Positions 44,617 through 54,271 are shown, counted from the stretch's first letter. The stretch is DNA of 64,000 nt from Ramlibacter paludis (GCF_022012305.1 NZ_JAKLTM010000004.1:558001-622000); one strand, 5' to 3'. The notes: a model not told the origin generated them from the sequence alone. Translations and numbers: made by a program.

Positions 44617-46101
44617 ATGCGGCGCGACACCCGAGAGGCCTTGCACTGGCTGGCGGCGCCGGTCGCCGTGGCTGCGGCCACCGGCCTGTGCGCCTGGCTG
44701 GACGCGCGCATGTCGGTCGCCGGCCTGGCCCTGGTCTACCTGGTGGCCTGCATGCTGGCGGCGGCGCTGCTCGCACGCGGCCCGGCCGTGGTGGTGTCGG
44801 TGCTGGCGGTGTCCGCCCTCAACTATTTCTTCGTTCCACCGCGCTACAGCTTCGCCATCGACGACGCGGAGTACTGGTGGACGCTGGCCGTGCTGCTCGC
44901 CGCGTCGCTGGGCCTCAATGCCTTGCTGGCGGCCGTGCGAGCGGGCCGCGCCCGGGCCGAACTGGGCGAAGCGCGCGCGGCCGAACTGCATGCGCTGGGC
45001 GAAGCGCTCGCCGATTGCCGCGGCTACGAAGCCGTGGCCGAACGCGCGGCGCACTGGCTGCATGCAAGTCTCGGTCATGCGTGCGCGGTGTTCCTGCGCG
45101 AAGACGCGGGCCTGCGCCACTGGGGCGCGCCGGCGGACGGCGACTTCCACGCGGGCTCGGTCACCTGGGCGCTGGAGCACGGCCGGCCCCTGGGACGCGG
45201 CTGCGACGACTGGCCCGACCTGCCCTTGTGGTGCGCGCCTTTCGCGCCCCATGGCGCGGCCGGCGCCGTCCAGGTCCTGCTGCCCTTGCGACCGCGCCCG
45301 CCGCACGACGTGCAGCAGCACTGGCTGGCGCTGACCCGCCAGGTGGGCCTGTGCCTGGAACGCGAACGCGCCACCGCGAGCGCGCGCGCCGCGCAGGACA
45401 GCGCACAGGCCGAGGCGGCGCGCAACACCTTGCTCGCCTCGCTGTCGCACGACCTGCGCACGCCGCTGGCCGGCATCGTCGGCAGCGCGAGCGCGCTGCG
45501 CACGCAAGGCGATGCGCTGGCGCCGGCGCAGCGCCAGGCCCTGCTGGCCAACCTGGAGAACGAGGCCCGCGACATGACCCTGCTGGCCGACAACATCCTG
45601 CAGCTCGCGCGCCTGTCGCAGCCGCAGGTGCAGCTGCGCACCGAATGGGAATCGCTCGAGGAGATCCTGGGCACCGCGGTCGCGCGCATGCGGCGGCGCT
45701 GGGACGGCGCCCGGCTGCAATTGCGCGTGGCGCCGGGCCTGCCGCCGGTGCGCGCCGAAGCCTGCCTGTTCGCGCAGGTGATCGCCAACCTGCTGGACAA
45801 CGCCCTGCGCCACGCCGGCGGCAGCGAGCCCGTCGTCGTCACGGCGGGCCGCAGCCGCGAAGGGCTGTTCGTCGCCGTGCGCGACCACGGGCCGGGCCTG
45901 GGCGACGCCGATGCGCAGCTGCTGTTCACGCGCTACCGGCAAGGGGACGGTGACGGCGGCGCGGCAGGCATCGGCCTGGCGATCTGCAAGCTGGTGGTGG
46001 AGGCGCACGGCGGCACGATCGCGGCGCGGCGCTGCGAGCCGGGCACCGAGTTCCGCATCGGCCTGCCGCTGGCGGCGCTGGAGGAAGAAGCGCATGGATA
46101 A
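44617..46101 (+). CDS. kdpD: KdpD-like sensor histidine kinase (DUF4118), lacking the KdpD/Usp N-terminus
   Basis: This 494-residue kinase has four closely spaced membrane helices (about 10-110; DUF4118 with SALNYFFVPPRYSFAI), a GAF-like region (about 125-260), HisKA with His in SLSHDLRTPLAGIVG and HATPase_c with NLLDNALRHA, RDHGPGL and GIGLAICKLV. It lacks the N-terminal KdpD and universal-stress domains of E. coli KdpD, so it is a shortened form. It overlaps kdpE by 8 bp. The nearby potassium transporter gene (kup) suggests control of K+ uptake. Confidence 0.9.
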   Translation: MRRDTREALHWLAAPVAVAAATGLCAWLDARMSVAGLALVYLVACMLAAALLARGPAVVVSVLAVSALNYFFVPPRYSFAIDDAEYWWTLAVLLAASLGLNALLAAVRAGRARAELGEARAAELHALGEALADCRGYEAVAERAAHWLHASLGHACAVFLREDAGLRHWGAPADGDFHAGSVTWALEHGRPLGRGCDDWPDLPLWCAPFAPHGAAGAVQVLLPLRPRPPHDVQQHWLALTRQVGLCLERERATASARAAQDSAQAEAARNTLLASLSHDLRTPLAGIVGSASALRTQGDALAPAQRQALLANLENEARDMTLLADNILQLARLSQPQVQLRTEWESLEEILGTAVARMRRRWDGARLQLRVAPGLPPVRAEACLFAQVIANLLDNALRHAGGSEPVVVTAGRSREGLFVAVRDHGPGLGDADAQLLFTRYRQGDGDGGAAGIGLAICKLVVEAHGGTIAARRCEPGTEFRIGLPLAALEEEAHG

Positions 46102-46780
46102 GCCCGCCGTCCTGGTGGTGGAGGACGAGAGCGGCATCGCCAGCTTCGTGGCGGCCAGCCTGAGCGCCGCTGGCCTGCGGCCTCGCGTCGCGGCCACTGC
46201 GGCCCAGGCGCGGCAGGAAATCGCGTCTGCGGCCTGCGACCTCGTGATCGTCGACCTCGGCTTGCCGGACGAGGACGGCGTGGCGCTGATTGCCGACTGG
46301 CGCCGCAGCCGCAGCCTGCCGATCCTGGTGCTGTCGGCGCGCACGCAGGAGGAGCAGAAGATCGCGGCGCTGGATGCCGGCGCCGACGACTACCTCACCA
46401 AACCCTTCGGCGTCGGCGAACTGCTGGCGCGCGTGCGCGCCATGATGCGGCGCGCGGCACTGGCGCCGCAGCCTGCGCCGGCGTACCGGGTGGGCGAACT
46501 GGAATTCGACCGCGAAGCGCGCGCGCTGCGGCTGCGCGGCGCCGACGTGCATCTCACGCCGCGCGAATTCGCGCTGTTCGAGCGGCTCGCGCAGTCGCCC
46601 GGCAAGGTGGTCACGCACCGGAAGCTGCTGGCCGACGTGTGGGGGCCCGGGCAGGAAGACCAGTTGCACTACCTGCGGATCTACATGGGGCACCTGCGCG
46701 GGAAGCTGGAGGACGATCCGGCCGAGCCGCGCTACCTGCTGACGGAGCTCGGCGTCGGGTACCGGCTCGCCGACGAGTAG
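46094..46780 (+). CDS. kdpE: KdpE-like response regulator (OmpR family)
   Basis: This 228-residue response regulator has a receiver (1-115) with VVEDES, phospho-Asp in VIVDLGLPDEDG, VLSART and the Lys in YLTKPFG, and a winged-helix output domain (130-225; HLTPREFALFERLAQSPGKVVTHRKLL). It is the cognate partner of the overlapping kinase. A REP-like repeat and an intrinsic terminator follow, so the pair forms one transcript separate from kup. Confidence 0.93.
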   Translation: MDKPAVLVVEDESGIASFVAASLSAAGLRPRVAATAAQARQEIASAACDLVIVDLGLPDEDGVALIADWRRSRSLPILVLSARTQEEQKIAALDAGADDYLTKPFGVGELLARVRAMMRRAALAPQPAPAYRVGELEFDREARALRLRGADVHLTPREFALFERLAQSPGKVVTHRKLLADVWGPGQEDQLHYLRIYMGHLRGKLEDDPAEPRYLLTELGVGYRLADE

Positions 46781-46784
46781 GGGC

Positions 46785-46868
46785 AGCCGCGGTTCGCCTG
46801 CGGGCTCACCACGGCCTACGGGAGCAAGAGAGGGTTTCGTAGGCCATGGTGAGGAACGAACCGCGGCT
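46785..46868. repeat. REP-like double inverted repeat, copy 2
   Basis: Same layout as at 21750-21837: outer arms agccgcggttc (46785-46795) / gaaccgcggct (46858-46868), and inner arms ctcaccacggcctac (46805-46819) / gtaggccatggtgag (46839-46853, one mismatch). The loop differs in sequence between copies while the arms are conserved, as expected when the structure is what is kept. Confidence 0.85.
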
Positions 46869-46870
46869 CC

Positions 46871-46889
46871 CCGCATTTATGCGGTTTTT
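46871..46889 (+). terminator. Rho-independent terminator after kdpDE
   Basis: Stem ccgcat/atgcgg with a 2-base loop is followed by five T residues. It is placed 90 bp after the kdpE stop and directly after the REP-like element. Confidence 0.8.
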
Positions 46890-46935
46890 ATGGGCGACGG
46901 CGCACAACCGGGCCATCGCAACTTCCGGATCTCCC

Positions 46936-48834
46936 ATGGACACCGCCCTGCCGGCCGCCGCCCAGCCCCGGCACCCACGCACCGCCGCCCTCACCCTCGC
47001 CGCGCTCGGCGTGGTGTTCGGCGACATCGGCACCAGCCCGCTCTACACCGTCAAGCAGATCTTCGCGCCCGAGACCGGCGTGCCGCTGGACGCCGCCACC
47101 ATCGTCGGCGCGGTGTCGGTGGTGTTCTGGGCACTGATGCTCGTCGTGACCCTCAAGTACGTGGTGCTGATCCTGCGCGCCGGCAACCACGGCGAGGGCG
47201 GCATCATGGCCTTGCTGGCGCTGGCCTCGCAGACCGCGGCCGGCCGGCCGCGCCTTCGCTCGCGGCTGCTCTGGCTGGGCGCCTTCGGCGCCTGCCTCTT
47301 CTACGGCGACAGCGTGCTGACGCCGGCCATCTCCGTGATGAGCGCGGTCGAAGGCCTGGAGCTGGTGGCGCCTTCGCTGACGCCCTGGGTGCTGCCGCTC
47401 TCGCTCGCGGTGCTGGTGGGCCTGTTCGTCGCGCAAAGCCGCGGCACCGCTGCCGTCGGCCGCTGGTTCGGGCCGGTGATCGTCGCCTGGTTCCTCGCAC
47501 TGGGCGTGGTCGGCGTCTTCCAGGTCGCGCAGGCGCCGCAGGTGCTGCAGGCGCTCGACCCGCGCCACGCCTGGCACTTCCTGGCCGCGCGCGGCGCCGG
47601 CGTGTTCCTGGCCGTGGGCGCGGTGGTGCTCGCGCTCACGGGCGCGGAAGCGCTCTATGCCGACATGGGCCACTTCGGCCGCCGCCCGATCCGGCTCGCC
47701 TGGAGCTTCCTCGTGCTGCCGGCACTGGCCTTGAACTACGCCGGCCAGGGCGCGCTGCTGCTGCGCGACCCCGCGGCACTGCAGAACCCGTTCTACCTGA
47801 GCTTCCCGCCGGCGCTGCTGCTGCCGGCCGTCGTGCTCGCCACCGCGGCGACCATCATCGCCTCGCAGGCCGTGATCTCCGGCGCCTTCTCGCTCACGCA
47901 GCAGGCGATCCAGCTCGGCTTCCTGCCGCGGCTGCGCATCATCCACACCTCGGTGCGCGAGCGCGGCCAGATCTACGTGCCGGCGGTCAACTGGCTGTTG
48001 CTGCTGGCGGTGGCGCTCGCCTGCGTCGGATTCGGTTCGTCGTCGGCGATGGCCTCGGCCTACGGCATCGCGGTGACCGGCACCATGCTGATCACCACCG
48101 TGCTCACCTGGTTCGTGGTGCGGCGCGCCTGGGGCTACCCGTGGTGGGTCGCGGCGGGCGCGACGGCGTTCTTCGTGGCGCTCGACACCTTGCTGTTCGT
48201 CTCCTGTTCGCTCAAGGTGCTGGAGGGCGGCTGGTTCCCGCTGGCGCTGGCCGCGGCGCTGCTGGTGGTGATGACCGCCTGGAAACGCGGGCGCGAGCTG
48301 CTGGGCGAAACGCTGCGCGCCGACCAGATGCCGCTGCGCGACTTCGTCGCCGGCCTCGCGGCCGACGCCGCGCTGGTGCGCGTGGACCGCACGGCGGTCT
48401 TCCTCTCGGCCGCGCGCGGCCCGGTGCCGCTCGCGCTGCTGCACAACATGAAGCACAACCTGGTCCTGCACCAACGCAACGTGGTGGTGACCGTTCGCTT
48501 CCAGGAAGAGCCGACGGTGGCGCCCTCGCAACGCGCCCGGGTCGAAGAGATCGGCGAAGGCTTCTGGCAGGTGGACTTGGCCTTCGGCTTCGCCGAGCAG
48601 CCGGACATCCCGGCCGCGCTGGCCCTGTGCGCGGCCCAGGGCCTGGCGCTGGATCCGTTCGCCACCTCGTTCTTCCTCAGCCGGGAGACCATCGTGCCGC
48701 GGCCGCGCGCGGCGATGGCGCGCTGGCGCCAGAACCTGTTCGAGACCCTGTCGCGCAACGCCGGGCGCGCGGTCGACTACTTCGGCATTCCGTACAACGG
48801 GGTGATCGAGCTGGGAACGCGGGTTCAGCTCTGA
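46936..48834 (+). CDS. kup: Low-affinity potassium transport protein Kup
   Basis: This 632-residue K+/H+ symporter of the KUP/HAK/KT family has about 12 membrane helices (1-445), starting [21 protein letters not shown] (signature GDIGTSPLY in helix 1) and with GNHGEGGI in helix 3, and a cytoplasmic C-terminal domain (about 450-632) as in E. coli Kup (622). The ATG at 46936 gives the usual short hydrophilic N-terminus. A longer in-frame start at 46846 lies within the terminator and repeat. Its 3' end overlaps the convergent gene at 48825 by 10 bp. Confidence 0.95.
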   Translation: MDTALPAAAQPRHPRTAALTLAALGVVFGDIGTSPLYTVKQIFAPETGVPLDAATIVGAVSVVFWALMLVVTLKYVVLILRAGNHGEGGIMALLALASQTAAGRPRLRSRLLWLGAFGACLFYGDSVLTPAISVMSAVEGLELVAPSLTPWVLPLSLAVLVGLFVAQSRGTAAVGRWFGPVIVAWFLALGVVGVFQVAQAPQVLQALDPRHAWHFLAARGAGVFLAVGAVVLALTGAEALYADMGHFGRRPIRLAWSFLVLPALALNYAGQGALLLRDPAALQNPFYLSFPPALLLPAVVLATAATIIASQAVISGAFSLTQQAIQLGFLPRLRIIHTSVRERGQIYVPAVNWLLLLAVALACVGFGSSSAMASAYGIAVTGTMLITTVLTWFVVRRAWGYPWWVAAGATAFFVALDTLLFVSCSLKVLEGGWFPLALAAALLVVMTAWKRGRELLGETLRADQMPLRDFVAGLAADAALVRVDRTAVFLSAARGPVPLALLHNMKHNLVLHQRNVVVTVRFQEEPTVAPSQRARVEEIGEGFWQVDLAFGFAEQPDIPAALALCAAQGLALDPFATSFFLSRETIVPRPRAAMARWRQNLFETLSRNAGRAVDYFGIPYNGVIELGTRVQL

Positions 48835-49271
48835 GCCAGCCGCGCGAGCTCCGCCACCTGCCAGCGAAACTCACCCTGGAAGGCGGAAGGATCCATCACG
48901 GCGGATCCGGAGTACGCATAGACGGCCGCATAGGCCGCGTAGCTCGCCGCTTCCAGCGCGCGTCCGGCCAGCGCATGGGCGACCGCGTTGGTGGCCGACA
49001 CCGCGGCATGCGCGGCGCCGTCGATCGAACGCGAGCCCGGGTGGCTGCGCGCGACGGCTGACGCCGCATCGCGCGCAGCGGCGAGCGCTGCGTCGTCGCT
49101 GCGCCCTTCGACATACGCCTGCAGCGTGTCGACGGCGGCGATCGCGCGCTCGTCTTCCAGCAGGTGGCGCACGCGTTGCACGCAGCCCGAGCCGAACGCG
49201 AGGCGCAGCCGGGCCTGCGACGGGTCCGAGAGCTGCAGCGTTCGCGCCAGCGCTTCCAGTTCCTCGTTCAC
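48825..49271 (-). CDS. Imm5-like putative immunity protein (orphan)
   Basis: This 148-residue, highly Ala-rich all-helical protein resembles the Imm-5-type immunity family: a [26 protein letters not shown] segment (residues cited in part), then [31 protein letters not shown] and [10 protein letters not shown]. Such proteins protect against polymorphic toxins, but no toxin is encoded next to it. It lies 10 bp downstream of the aconitase direction start region and overlaps the kup 3' end. The family call is by pattern and could be wrong. Confidence 0.55.
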   Translation of the reverse strand: MNEELEALARTLQLSDPSQARLRLAFGSGCVQRVRHLLEDERAIAAVDTLQAYVEGRSDDAALAAARDAASAVARSHPGSRSIDGAAHAAVSATNAVAHALAGRALEAASYAAYAAVYAYSGSAVMDPSAFQGEFRWQVAELARLAQS

Positions 49272-49281
49272 GCCCTCTCCT

Positions 49282-51966
49282 TCAACCCAGCATCGCGCCC
49301 TGGGTGGCGGCCGGAACCGTTCCGTTCACGTATTCTCGCCACACCCGCGGCATGATGCCGCCGTGCCGCCAGTAGGCGACGTCCTCCTCCGTATCCAGCC
49401 GCACGCCCAGGGGCACGGCCAGCATTTCCCCGCTGGCGCGCGTGAAGCGGGCCACGACCTCCCCGCCGACTCGCGCGTGCTGGGCGAGCCCGGAAATGTC
49501 GATGCGCTCCGTGCCGTCGAGTCCCAGCACTTCGGCGTTGACCCCGGGCCGGAACTGCAACGGCAACACGCCCATGCCGACCAGGTTGGTGCGATGGATG
49601 CGCTCGAAACTCTCCGCGATGACCACTTTCACCCCGAGCAGCGCCACGCCCTTGGCCGCCCAGTCGCGCGAGGAGCCGCAGCCGTAGTTCTTGCCGGCGA
49701 TCACCGCCAGCGGCACGCCCCGCCGCAGGTACTGCACGGCCGCTTCGAACACGCGCATCTGCGTGCCTTCGGGCAGCAGCCGGGTGACGCCGCCTTCCAC
49801 GCCCGGCACCATGCGGTTGCGCAGCCGGATGTTGGCGAAGGTCGCGCGCACCGCCACGTCGTGGTTGCCGCGCCGCGTCGTGTAGTTGTTGAAGTCCGGC
49901 TTCTGCACGCCCTTGGCGAGCAGGAAGTCCGCGGCCGGCGTTCCCAGGCTGATCGCGCCGGAGGGCGAGATGTGGTCGGTGGTCACCGAGTCGCCCAGGA
50001 TCACCAGCGGCCGCATGCCGCGCAGGTCCGTCACGGGATCCGGCGCGCGCTTCAGGCCGTCGAAGTAAGGCGGGCGGCGGATGTAGGTGCTGGCGGGCTG
50101 CCAGCCGAAGCGCTGGCTGCTCTCGCCCGCCAGTCCGTCCCAGGCCGGACCGCCATCGAACAGGTCGGCGTACTTGCGGCGAAAGAGTTCCGGCTCATAG
50201 GCGCCGGCCACCGCGGCGGCGATTTCGTCGGAGGTCGGCCAGACGTCGCGCAGGTAGACCGGGCGGCCGTCGTCGGTGTGGGCGATCGGCTCGGTGGTGA
50301 CGTCGATCGTGAGGGAACCGGCCAGCGCGTACGCCACGACCAGCGCCGGCGAGCCCAGGTACGACGCGCGCACATTGGGATGGATGCGCCCTTCGAAGTT
50401 CCGGTTGCCCGAGAGGACGGCCGTCACCACGAGCTTCTCGCGCTCGATCGCTTCCACGATGTTGTCCGGCAGCGGGCCGGAGCCGCCGTTGCAAGTGGTG
50501 CAGCCGAAACCTGCCACGTGGAAGCCCAGCGCATCCAGCGCGGGCTGCAGCCCGGCCTTCTCCAGCACGGCCGCCGTCACCTGGCTGCCCGGAACGAGCG
50601 AGGTCTTCACCCACGGCTTGGTCTTCAGGCCGAGGGCCACGGCCTTCTTCGCCACCAGGCCGGCGGCCATCATGTTGACCGGATTGGCGGTGTTGGTGCA
50701 GCTCGTGATCGCGGCAATGGCGACGGCGCCGTCGTGCAGCGCGAACTCCTCGCCCTTGACGGCGACGCGGCGCGCCGGATCGAGCGGGCGGCCCGCGATC
50801 TCCAGGTGGTGCTGGTGGAACGCCTGCGCCACCTGCGCCAGGTCCAGGTGGTCTTCGGGGTTGCGCGGCCCGGCGAGGCAGGGACGGATGGTGTCGAGGT
50901 CCAGCGCAACGACGGCGTCGAATCGCGGCGCCGGCGTGGACGCGTCGCGCCAGAGCTTCTGCGCGCGCGCGTAGGCCTCGACCAGGGCGACCTGCTCCGG
51001 CTCGCGGCCGGTGCGATGCAGGTACTCGGTGGTGGTGCGGTCGATCGGGAAGTAGACCGCCGTCGCGCCGTACTCCGGCGCCATGTTGGCGATCATGCCG
51101 CGGTCGCCCAGCGAAAGCGCCTCCAGGCCGGCGCCGAAGAATTCGACGAACTTGGCCACCACGCCCAGTTCGCGCAATTGCCGCGTGATGGCCAGCACCA
51201 GGTCGGTGGGCAGCACGCCCTCGCGCAGCCGGCCCCGCACCTCGAAGCCGATCACCTCCGGCAGTGCGAGCGCCACCGGTTTGCCGACCATCACGGCCTC
51301 GGCCTCGATGCCGCCCACGCCCCAGCCCAGCACGCCCAGGCCGTTGACCATGGGCGTGTGGCTGTCGGTGCCGACGCAGGTGTCGGGGATCGCGAGTTCG
51401 CCGCCTTCGACAGGCTCGGTCCACACCACCTTCGCGATGTGCTCCAGGTGGATCTGGTGCATGATGCCCTTGCCCGGCGGCACGATGCGCACGCCCTCGA
51501 AGCTGCTGCTGCACCAGCGCAGGAACGCGAAACGTTCGCCGTTGCGTTCGTACTCTTCTTCCAGGTTGATGCGGCGCGCGTCCGGGCTGGCCCAGCGGTC
51601 GACCTGCAGCGAGTGGTCGATGATGACGTCGACCGGAACCTTCGGCCGCACCTGGGCCGGGTCGCCGCCCGCATCGGCGACGGCGTCGCGGATGCCGGCC
51701 AGGTCGACGAGCATCACCTGCGCCAGGATGTCCTGGCCGTAGACGCGCACCGGATAGAAATTCAGGCCGCGGCCGGTGCGGCGCTGCAGCAGCGCATCCA
51801 CCTCCGCCTGCGTGTCGATGCCGCGGGTGGCCTGCCGCAGCAGGTTCTCCAGCATGATGCGCAGCGAGAACGGCAGCTGGTCGACGCCGGGAACTTCGGC
51901 GATGGGGACGTAGTGGACGGTGCGGCCCGGCAGGGGCAGGCGCGCGAGTTGGGGTGAAAGCTTCAT
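49282..51966 (-). CDS. acnA: Aconitate hydratase (AcnA type)
   Basis: This 894-residue [4Fe-4S] enzyme interconverts citrate, cis-aconitate and isocitrate. AcnA-like marks are LPFSLRIMLENLLRQ, VGTDSHTPMVNGLGVLGWGVGGIEAEA, the cluster ligands in ITSCTNTANP and the paired Cys in GFGCTTCNGG, and the C-terminal swivel domain with SSRDWAAKG. AcnD-type 2-methylcitrate dehydratases differ in the DSHTP region (DALGVIAIGVGG), so this is AcnA rather than AcnD. It lies 9 bp after prpF, an unusual pairing with an AcnA. Confidence 0.93.
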   Translation of the reverse strand: MKLSPQLARLPLPGRTVHYVPIAEVPGVDQLPFSLRIMLENLLRQATRGIDTQAEVDALLQRRTGRGLNFYPVRVYGQDILAQVMLVDLAGIRDAVADAGGDPAQVRPKVPVDVIIDHSLQVDRWASPDARRINLEEEYERNGERFAFLRWCSSSFEGVRIVPPGKGIMHQIHLEHIAKVVWTEPVEGGELAIPDTCVGTDSHTPMVNGLGVLGWGVGGIEAEAVMVGKPVALALPEVIGFEVRGRLREGVLPTDLVLAITRQLRELGVVAKFVEFFGAGLEALSLGDRGMIANMAPEYGATAVYFPIDRTTTEYLHRTGREPEQVALVEAYARAQKLWRDASTPAPRFDAVVALDLDTIRPCLAGPRNPEDHLDLAQVAQAFHQHHLEIAGRPLDPARRVAVKGEEFALHDGAVAIAAITSCTNTANPVNMMAAGLVAKKAVALGLKTKPWVKTSLVPGSQVTAAVLEKAGLQPALDALGFHVAGFGCTTCNGGSGPLPDNIVEAIEREKLVVTAVLSGNRNFEGRIHPNVRASYLGSPALVVAYALAGSLTIDVTTEPIAHTDDGRPVYLRDVWPTSDEIAAAVAGAYEPELFRRKYADLFDGGPAWDGLAGESSQRFGWQPASTYIRRPPYFDGLKRAPDPVTDLRGMRPLVILGDSVTTDHISPSGAISLGTPAADFLLAKGVQKPDFNNYTTRRGNHDVAVRATFANIRLRNRMVPGVEGGVTRLLPEGTQMRVFEAAVQYLRRGVPLAVIAGKNYGCGSSRDWAAKGVALLGVKVVIAESFERIHRTNLVGMGVLPLQFRPGVNAEVLGLDGTERIDISGLAQHARVGGEVVARFTRASGEMLAVPLGVRLDTEEDVAYWRHGGIMPRVWREYVNGTVPAATQGAMLG

Positions 51967-51975
51967 GGGGCGGGA

Positions 51976-53163
51976 TCAGCTGGCGTAGTTGGAAGGAACG
52001 AAGACCACGCCATCCATCAGGCGGCGCGCGCTGCGGCTCATGGTGGCTTTCGCGACTTGCCACTCCCCGTCGATCTCCGAGGCCGAAGCCCCGACCGTGA
52101 GCGCGCCCGAGGGATGGCCGAAGCGCACCTCTTCCCGCGCGCCGGCGCCGCCCAGGACGCGCGCCACCACGGTGCCGGGGATCGCCGCCGCCACCGCGAT
52201 CGCCACCGCGCCGGTGCCGGTCATCGCGTGGTGCAGCTTGCCCATCGAGAAGATGCGGGCGCACAGGTCGATGTCGTCCACAGCGACCCGCTTGCCGCTG
52301 GCAGCGACATAGGCCGCCGGCGAGGCGACGAAAGCCAGCTTGGGTGTGTGCGGGCGCTTCTCGGTGGCTTCCTCCGCCGTCTTCGCCAGGCCCATGGCGA
52401 CGGTGGCGTGGGCGCGGATGGTTTCGCAGCGCGCCAGCACGGTGGCGTCGCCGTTGACGTCCGCCTGCAGTTCGGTGCCGCGGAAGCCCAGCGCGGCCGC
52501 GTCGACGAAGATCGTCGGGTTGCCCGCGTTGATGAGGGTGGCCTCGATGGCGCCCACGTCCGGCACCTGCAGCTGGTCGACCTTGCGACCGGTCGGGAAC
52601 ATCGCGCCGCCGTCGCCATCGTCCTCCGCACCCGGGTCCAGGAATTCCAGCCTGATCTCCGCCGCCGGGAAGGTCACCCCATCGAGCTCGAAGCTGCCGG
52701 TCTCCTGCACTTCGCCGCCGGCCATCGGAACGTAGGCAACGATCTTCTTGCCGATGTTGGCCTGCCAGATGCGGACCGTGGCCACGCCGTCGCGCGGCGC
52801 GTCGACCAGTCCGCGCGCGATGGCGAAGGGGCCGACCGCCGACGTGAGGTTGCCGCAGTTGCCGCTCCAGTCGATCACGGGCTTCTCGACCGACACCGCG
52901 CCGAACAGGTAATCGACGTCGCTGTCGCCGCGGCTGCTGCGGCTGGCCAGCACCACCTTGCTGGTGCTGGACGTCGCGCCGCCCATGCCGTCGATGTGCT
53001 GCCGGTAGCGGTCGGGGCTGCCGACGACGCGCAGCAGGAAGGCGTCGCGCAGGGCGGGGTTGTCGCGGGCTTCGGCCGGCAGGTCGGCCGGTTCGAAAAA
53101 GACGCCTTTGCTGGTGCCGCCGCGCATGTAGGTCGCGCGGACACCGATCTGCCTGGATGTCAT
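51976..53163 (-). CDS. prpF: PrpF-family isomerase (putative aconitate isomerase)
   Basis: This 395-residue protein has a DAP-epimerase-like double hotdog fold: opening RATYMRGGTSKGVFF, GMGGATSSTSKVV, DWSGNCGNLTSAVGPFA (shown in part) and GNPTIFVDAAALGF. PrpF helps AcnD in the 2-methylcitrate cycle, and family members isomerise trans-aconitate in vitro. The pairing with AcnA, a Bug binding protein and a regulator favours use of an external tricarboxylate. First gene of the operon, with a strong promoter at 53220-53249. Confidence 0.9.
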   Translation of the reverse strand: MTSRQIGVRATYMRGGTSKGVFFEPADLPAEARDNPALRDAFLLRVVGSPDRYRQHIDGMGGATSSTSKVVLASRSSRGDSDVDYLFGAVSVEKPVIDWSGNCGNLTSAVGPFAIARGLVDAPRDGVATVRIWQANIGKKIVAYVPMAGGEVQETGSFELDGVTFPAAEIRLEFLDPGAEDDGDGGAMFPTGRKVDQLQVPDVGAIEATLINAGNPTIFVDAAALGFRGTELQADVNGDATVLARCETIRAHATVAMGLAKTAEEATEKRPHTPKLAFVASPAAYVAASGKRVAVDDIDLCARIFSMGKLHHAMTGTGAVAIAVAAAIPGTVVARVLGGAGAREEVRFGHPSGALTVGASASEIDGEWQVAKATMSRSARRLMDGVVFVPSNYAS

Positions 53164-53217
53164 GGGAGTTCGCTTCTTTCCTTCGGGTTTCCACCGGGCT
53201 TGCCGGTTGGCTTGAAT

Positions 53218-53249
53218 GTATTTTAAGATCACATACGACAAACAGTCAA
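53218..53249 (-). promoter_or_regulatory. Promoter of prpF-acnA with GTAT/ATAC operator
   Basis: On the minus strand, -35 TTGACT (53249-53244), an 18-bp spacer and -10 TAAAAT (53225-53220) give a near-consensus promoter. GTAT (53218-53221) and ATAC (53233-53236) are inverted half-sites 11 bp apart over the -10 and spacer, a plausible operator for the divergent GntR regulator. This is one of the few AT-rich stretches in the window. Confidence 0.65.
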
Positions 53250-53306
53250 ACCATTCGCGTTCCCACCCATGGCCTGCCCGAAGCCCGCCGACCCGCGACC
53301 TACACT

Positions 53307-54215
53307 ATGTTGATGCGTGTGTCCCCCCCCGCCTCCGAGCTCACTCCGCTGCAGCAGCGCGTCGCGCGCGAGATCGTTTCCCTGGTGCGGCGCGAAAGCC
53401 GCAAGGCGGGAGACCACCTGCGTGAAGTGGAGCTGGCCGAGCGCATCGGCACCTCGCGCTCGCCGGTGCAGGTGGCGTTGCGCCACCTGGCCGCGCACGG
53501 GGTCGTGCAGCAGGACGTCAACCGCGGCTACTTCATGGTGCGCGACGCCAAGGACTGGGGCCCGGTGTCCGCGGACCTGGACTCGACACCCGACGACCCG
53601 CTGTACCTCGCCATCGTGGAAGCCAGGCGCACCGGCGCGCTGCCGCAGGAAGTGAGCGAGGCGGAGCTGATGCGGCGCTTCGGCGTCGTCCGCGGCACCC
53701 TGCGCAAGGTGCTGGCCCGGATTTCCGAGGAAGGCTGGGTGGAGCAGAACGTCGGGCAGGGCTGGACCTTCATGGCCATGATCGACACGCCCGACGCGTA
53801 CGAGGAGAGCTACCTGTTCCGCCAGGCGATCGAGCCCACCGGGATGATGAGCCCCTCCTTCCGGATCGATCCGCCGGGCCTCGCCGAATTGCGGCGCGAG
53901 CAGCAGCGCATCGTCGACGGCGGCTACCGCACCATGACGGCCATCGAGCTGTTCGAGGCGAACAGCCGCTTCCATGAAACGCTGGCGCACTGGTCCGGCA
54001 ATCGCTTCATCGAGCAGGCGGTGCGCCGCGTGAACCAGCAGCGGCGGCTGGTCGAATACCACCAGGCCTCGCAGCGCAAGCCGCGCCAGACCCAGGCGCA
54101 GGAGCACCTGCAGATCCTGGACGCGCTCGCCGCGCACGACGTGCTGCAGGCCGCCAGCCTGATGCGCGCCCACCTCGAAGGCGCGCGCCGGGCCAAGGTC
54201 CACCCCAAGTCCTAG
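53307..54215 (+). CDS. GntR-family regulator with two winged-helix domains and FCD domain
   Basis: This 302-residue regulator has a first winged helix (about 8-75; LREVELAERIGTSRSPVQVALRHLAAHGVV, cited in part) and a second (about 90-150; EAELMRRFGVVRGTLRKVLARISEEGWV), then an FCD-type helical ligand domain (about 165-290; LFEANSRFHETLAHWSGN). FadR-type proteins normally have one winged helix. It is divergent from prpF-acnA across 143 bp and followed by a Bug binding protein. It likely senses a carboxylate and controls this locus. There is no clear ribosome site before the ATG at 53307; ATG 53313 is an alternative. Confidence 0.88.
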   Translation: MLMRVSPPASELTPLQQRVAREIVSLVRRESRKAGDHLREVELAERIGTSRSPVQVALRHLAAHGVVQQDVNRGYFMVRDAKDWGPVSADLDSTPDDPLYLAIVEARRTGALPQEVSEAELMRRFGVVRGTLRKVLARISEEGWVEQNVGQGWTFMAMIDTPDAYEESYLFRQAIEPTGMMSPSFRIDPPGLAELRREQQRIVDGGYRTMTAIELFEANSRFHETLAHWSGNRFIEQAVRRVNQQRRLVEYHQASQRKPRQTQAQEHLQILDALAAHDVLQAASLMRAHLEGARRAKVHPKS

Positions 54216-54271
54216 ACACTCCGCGGGCCTCCGCTCGCGGCCTTTCCACGTCCATCAATGGCGAAAGTGAT

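Noticed and set aside
49282-53163. Methylcitrate (propionate) cycle operon
   Set aside because: The aconitase has the AcnA rather than the AcnD signature, and prpB and prpC are not in the window.
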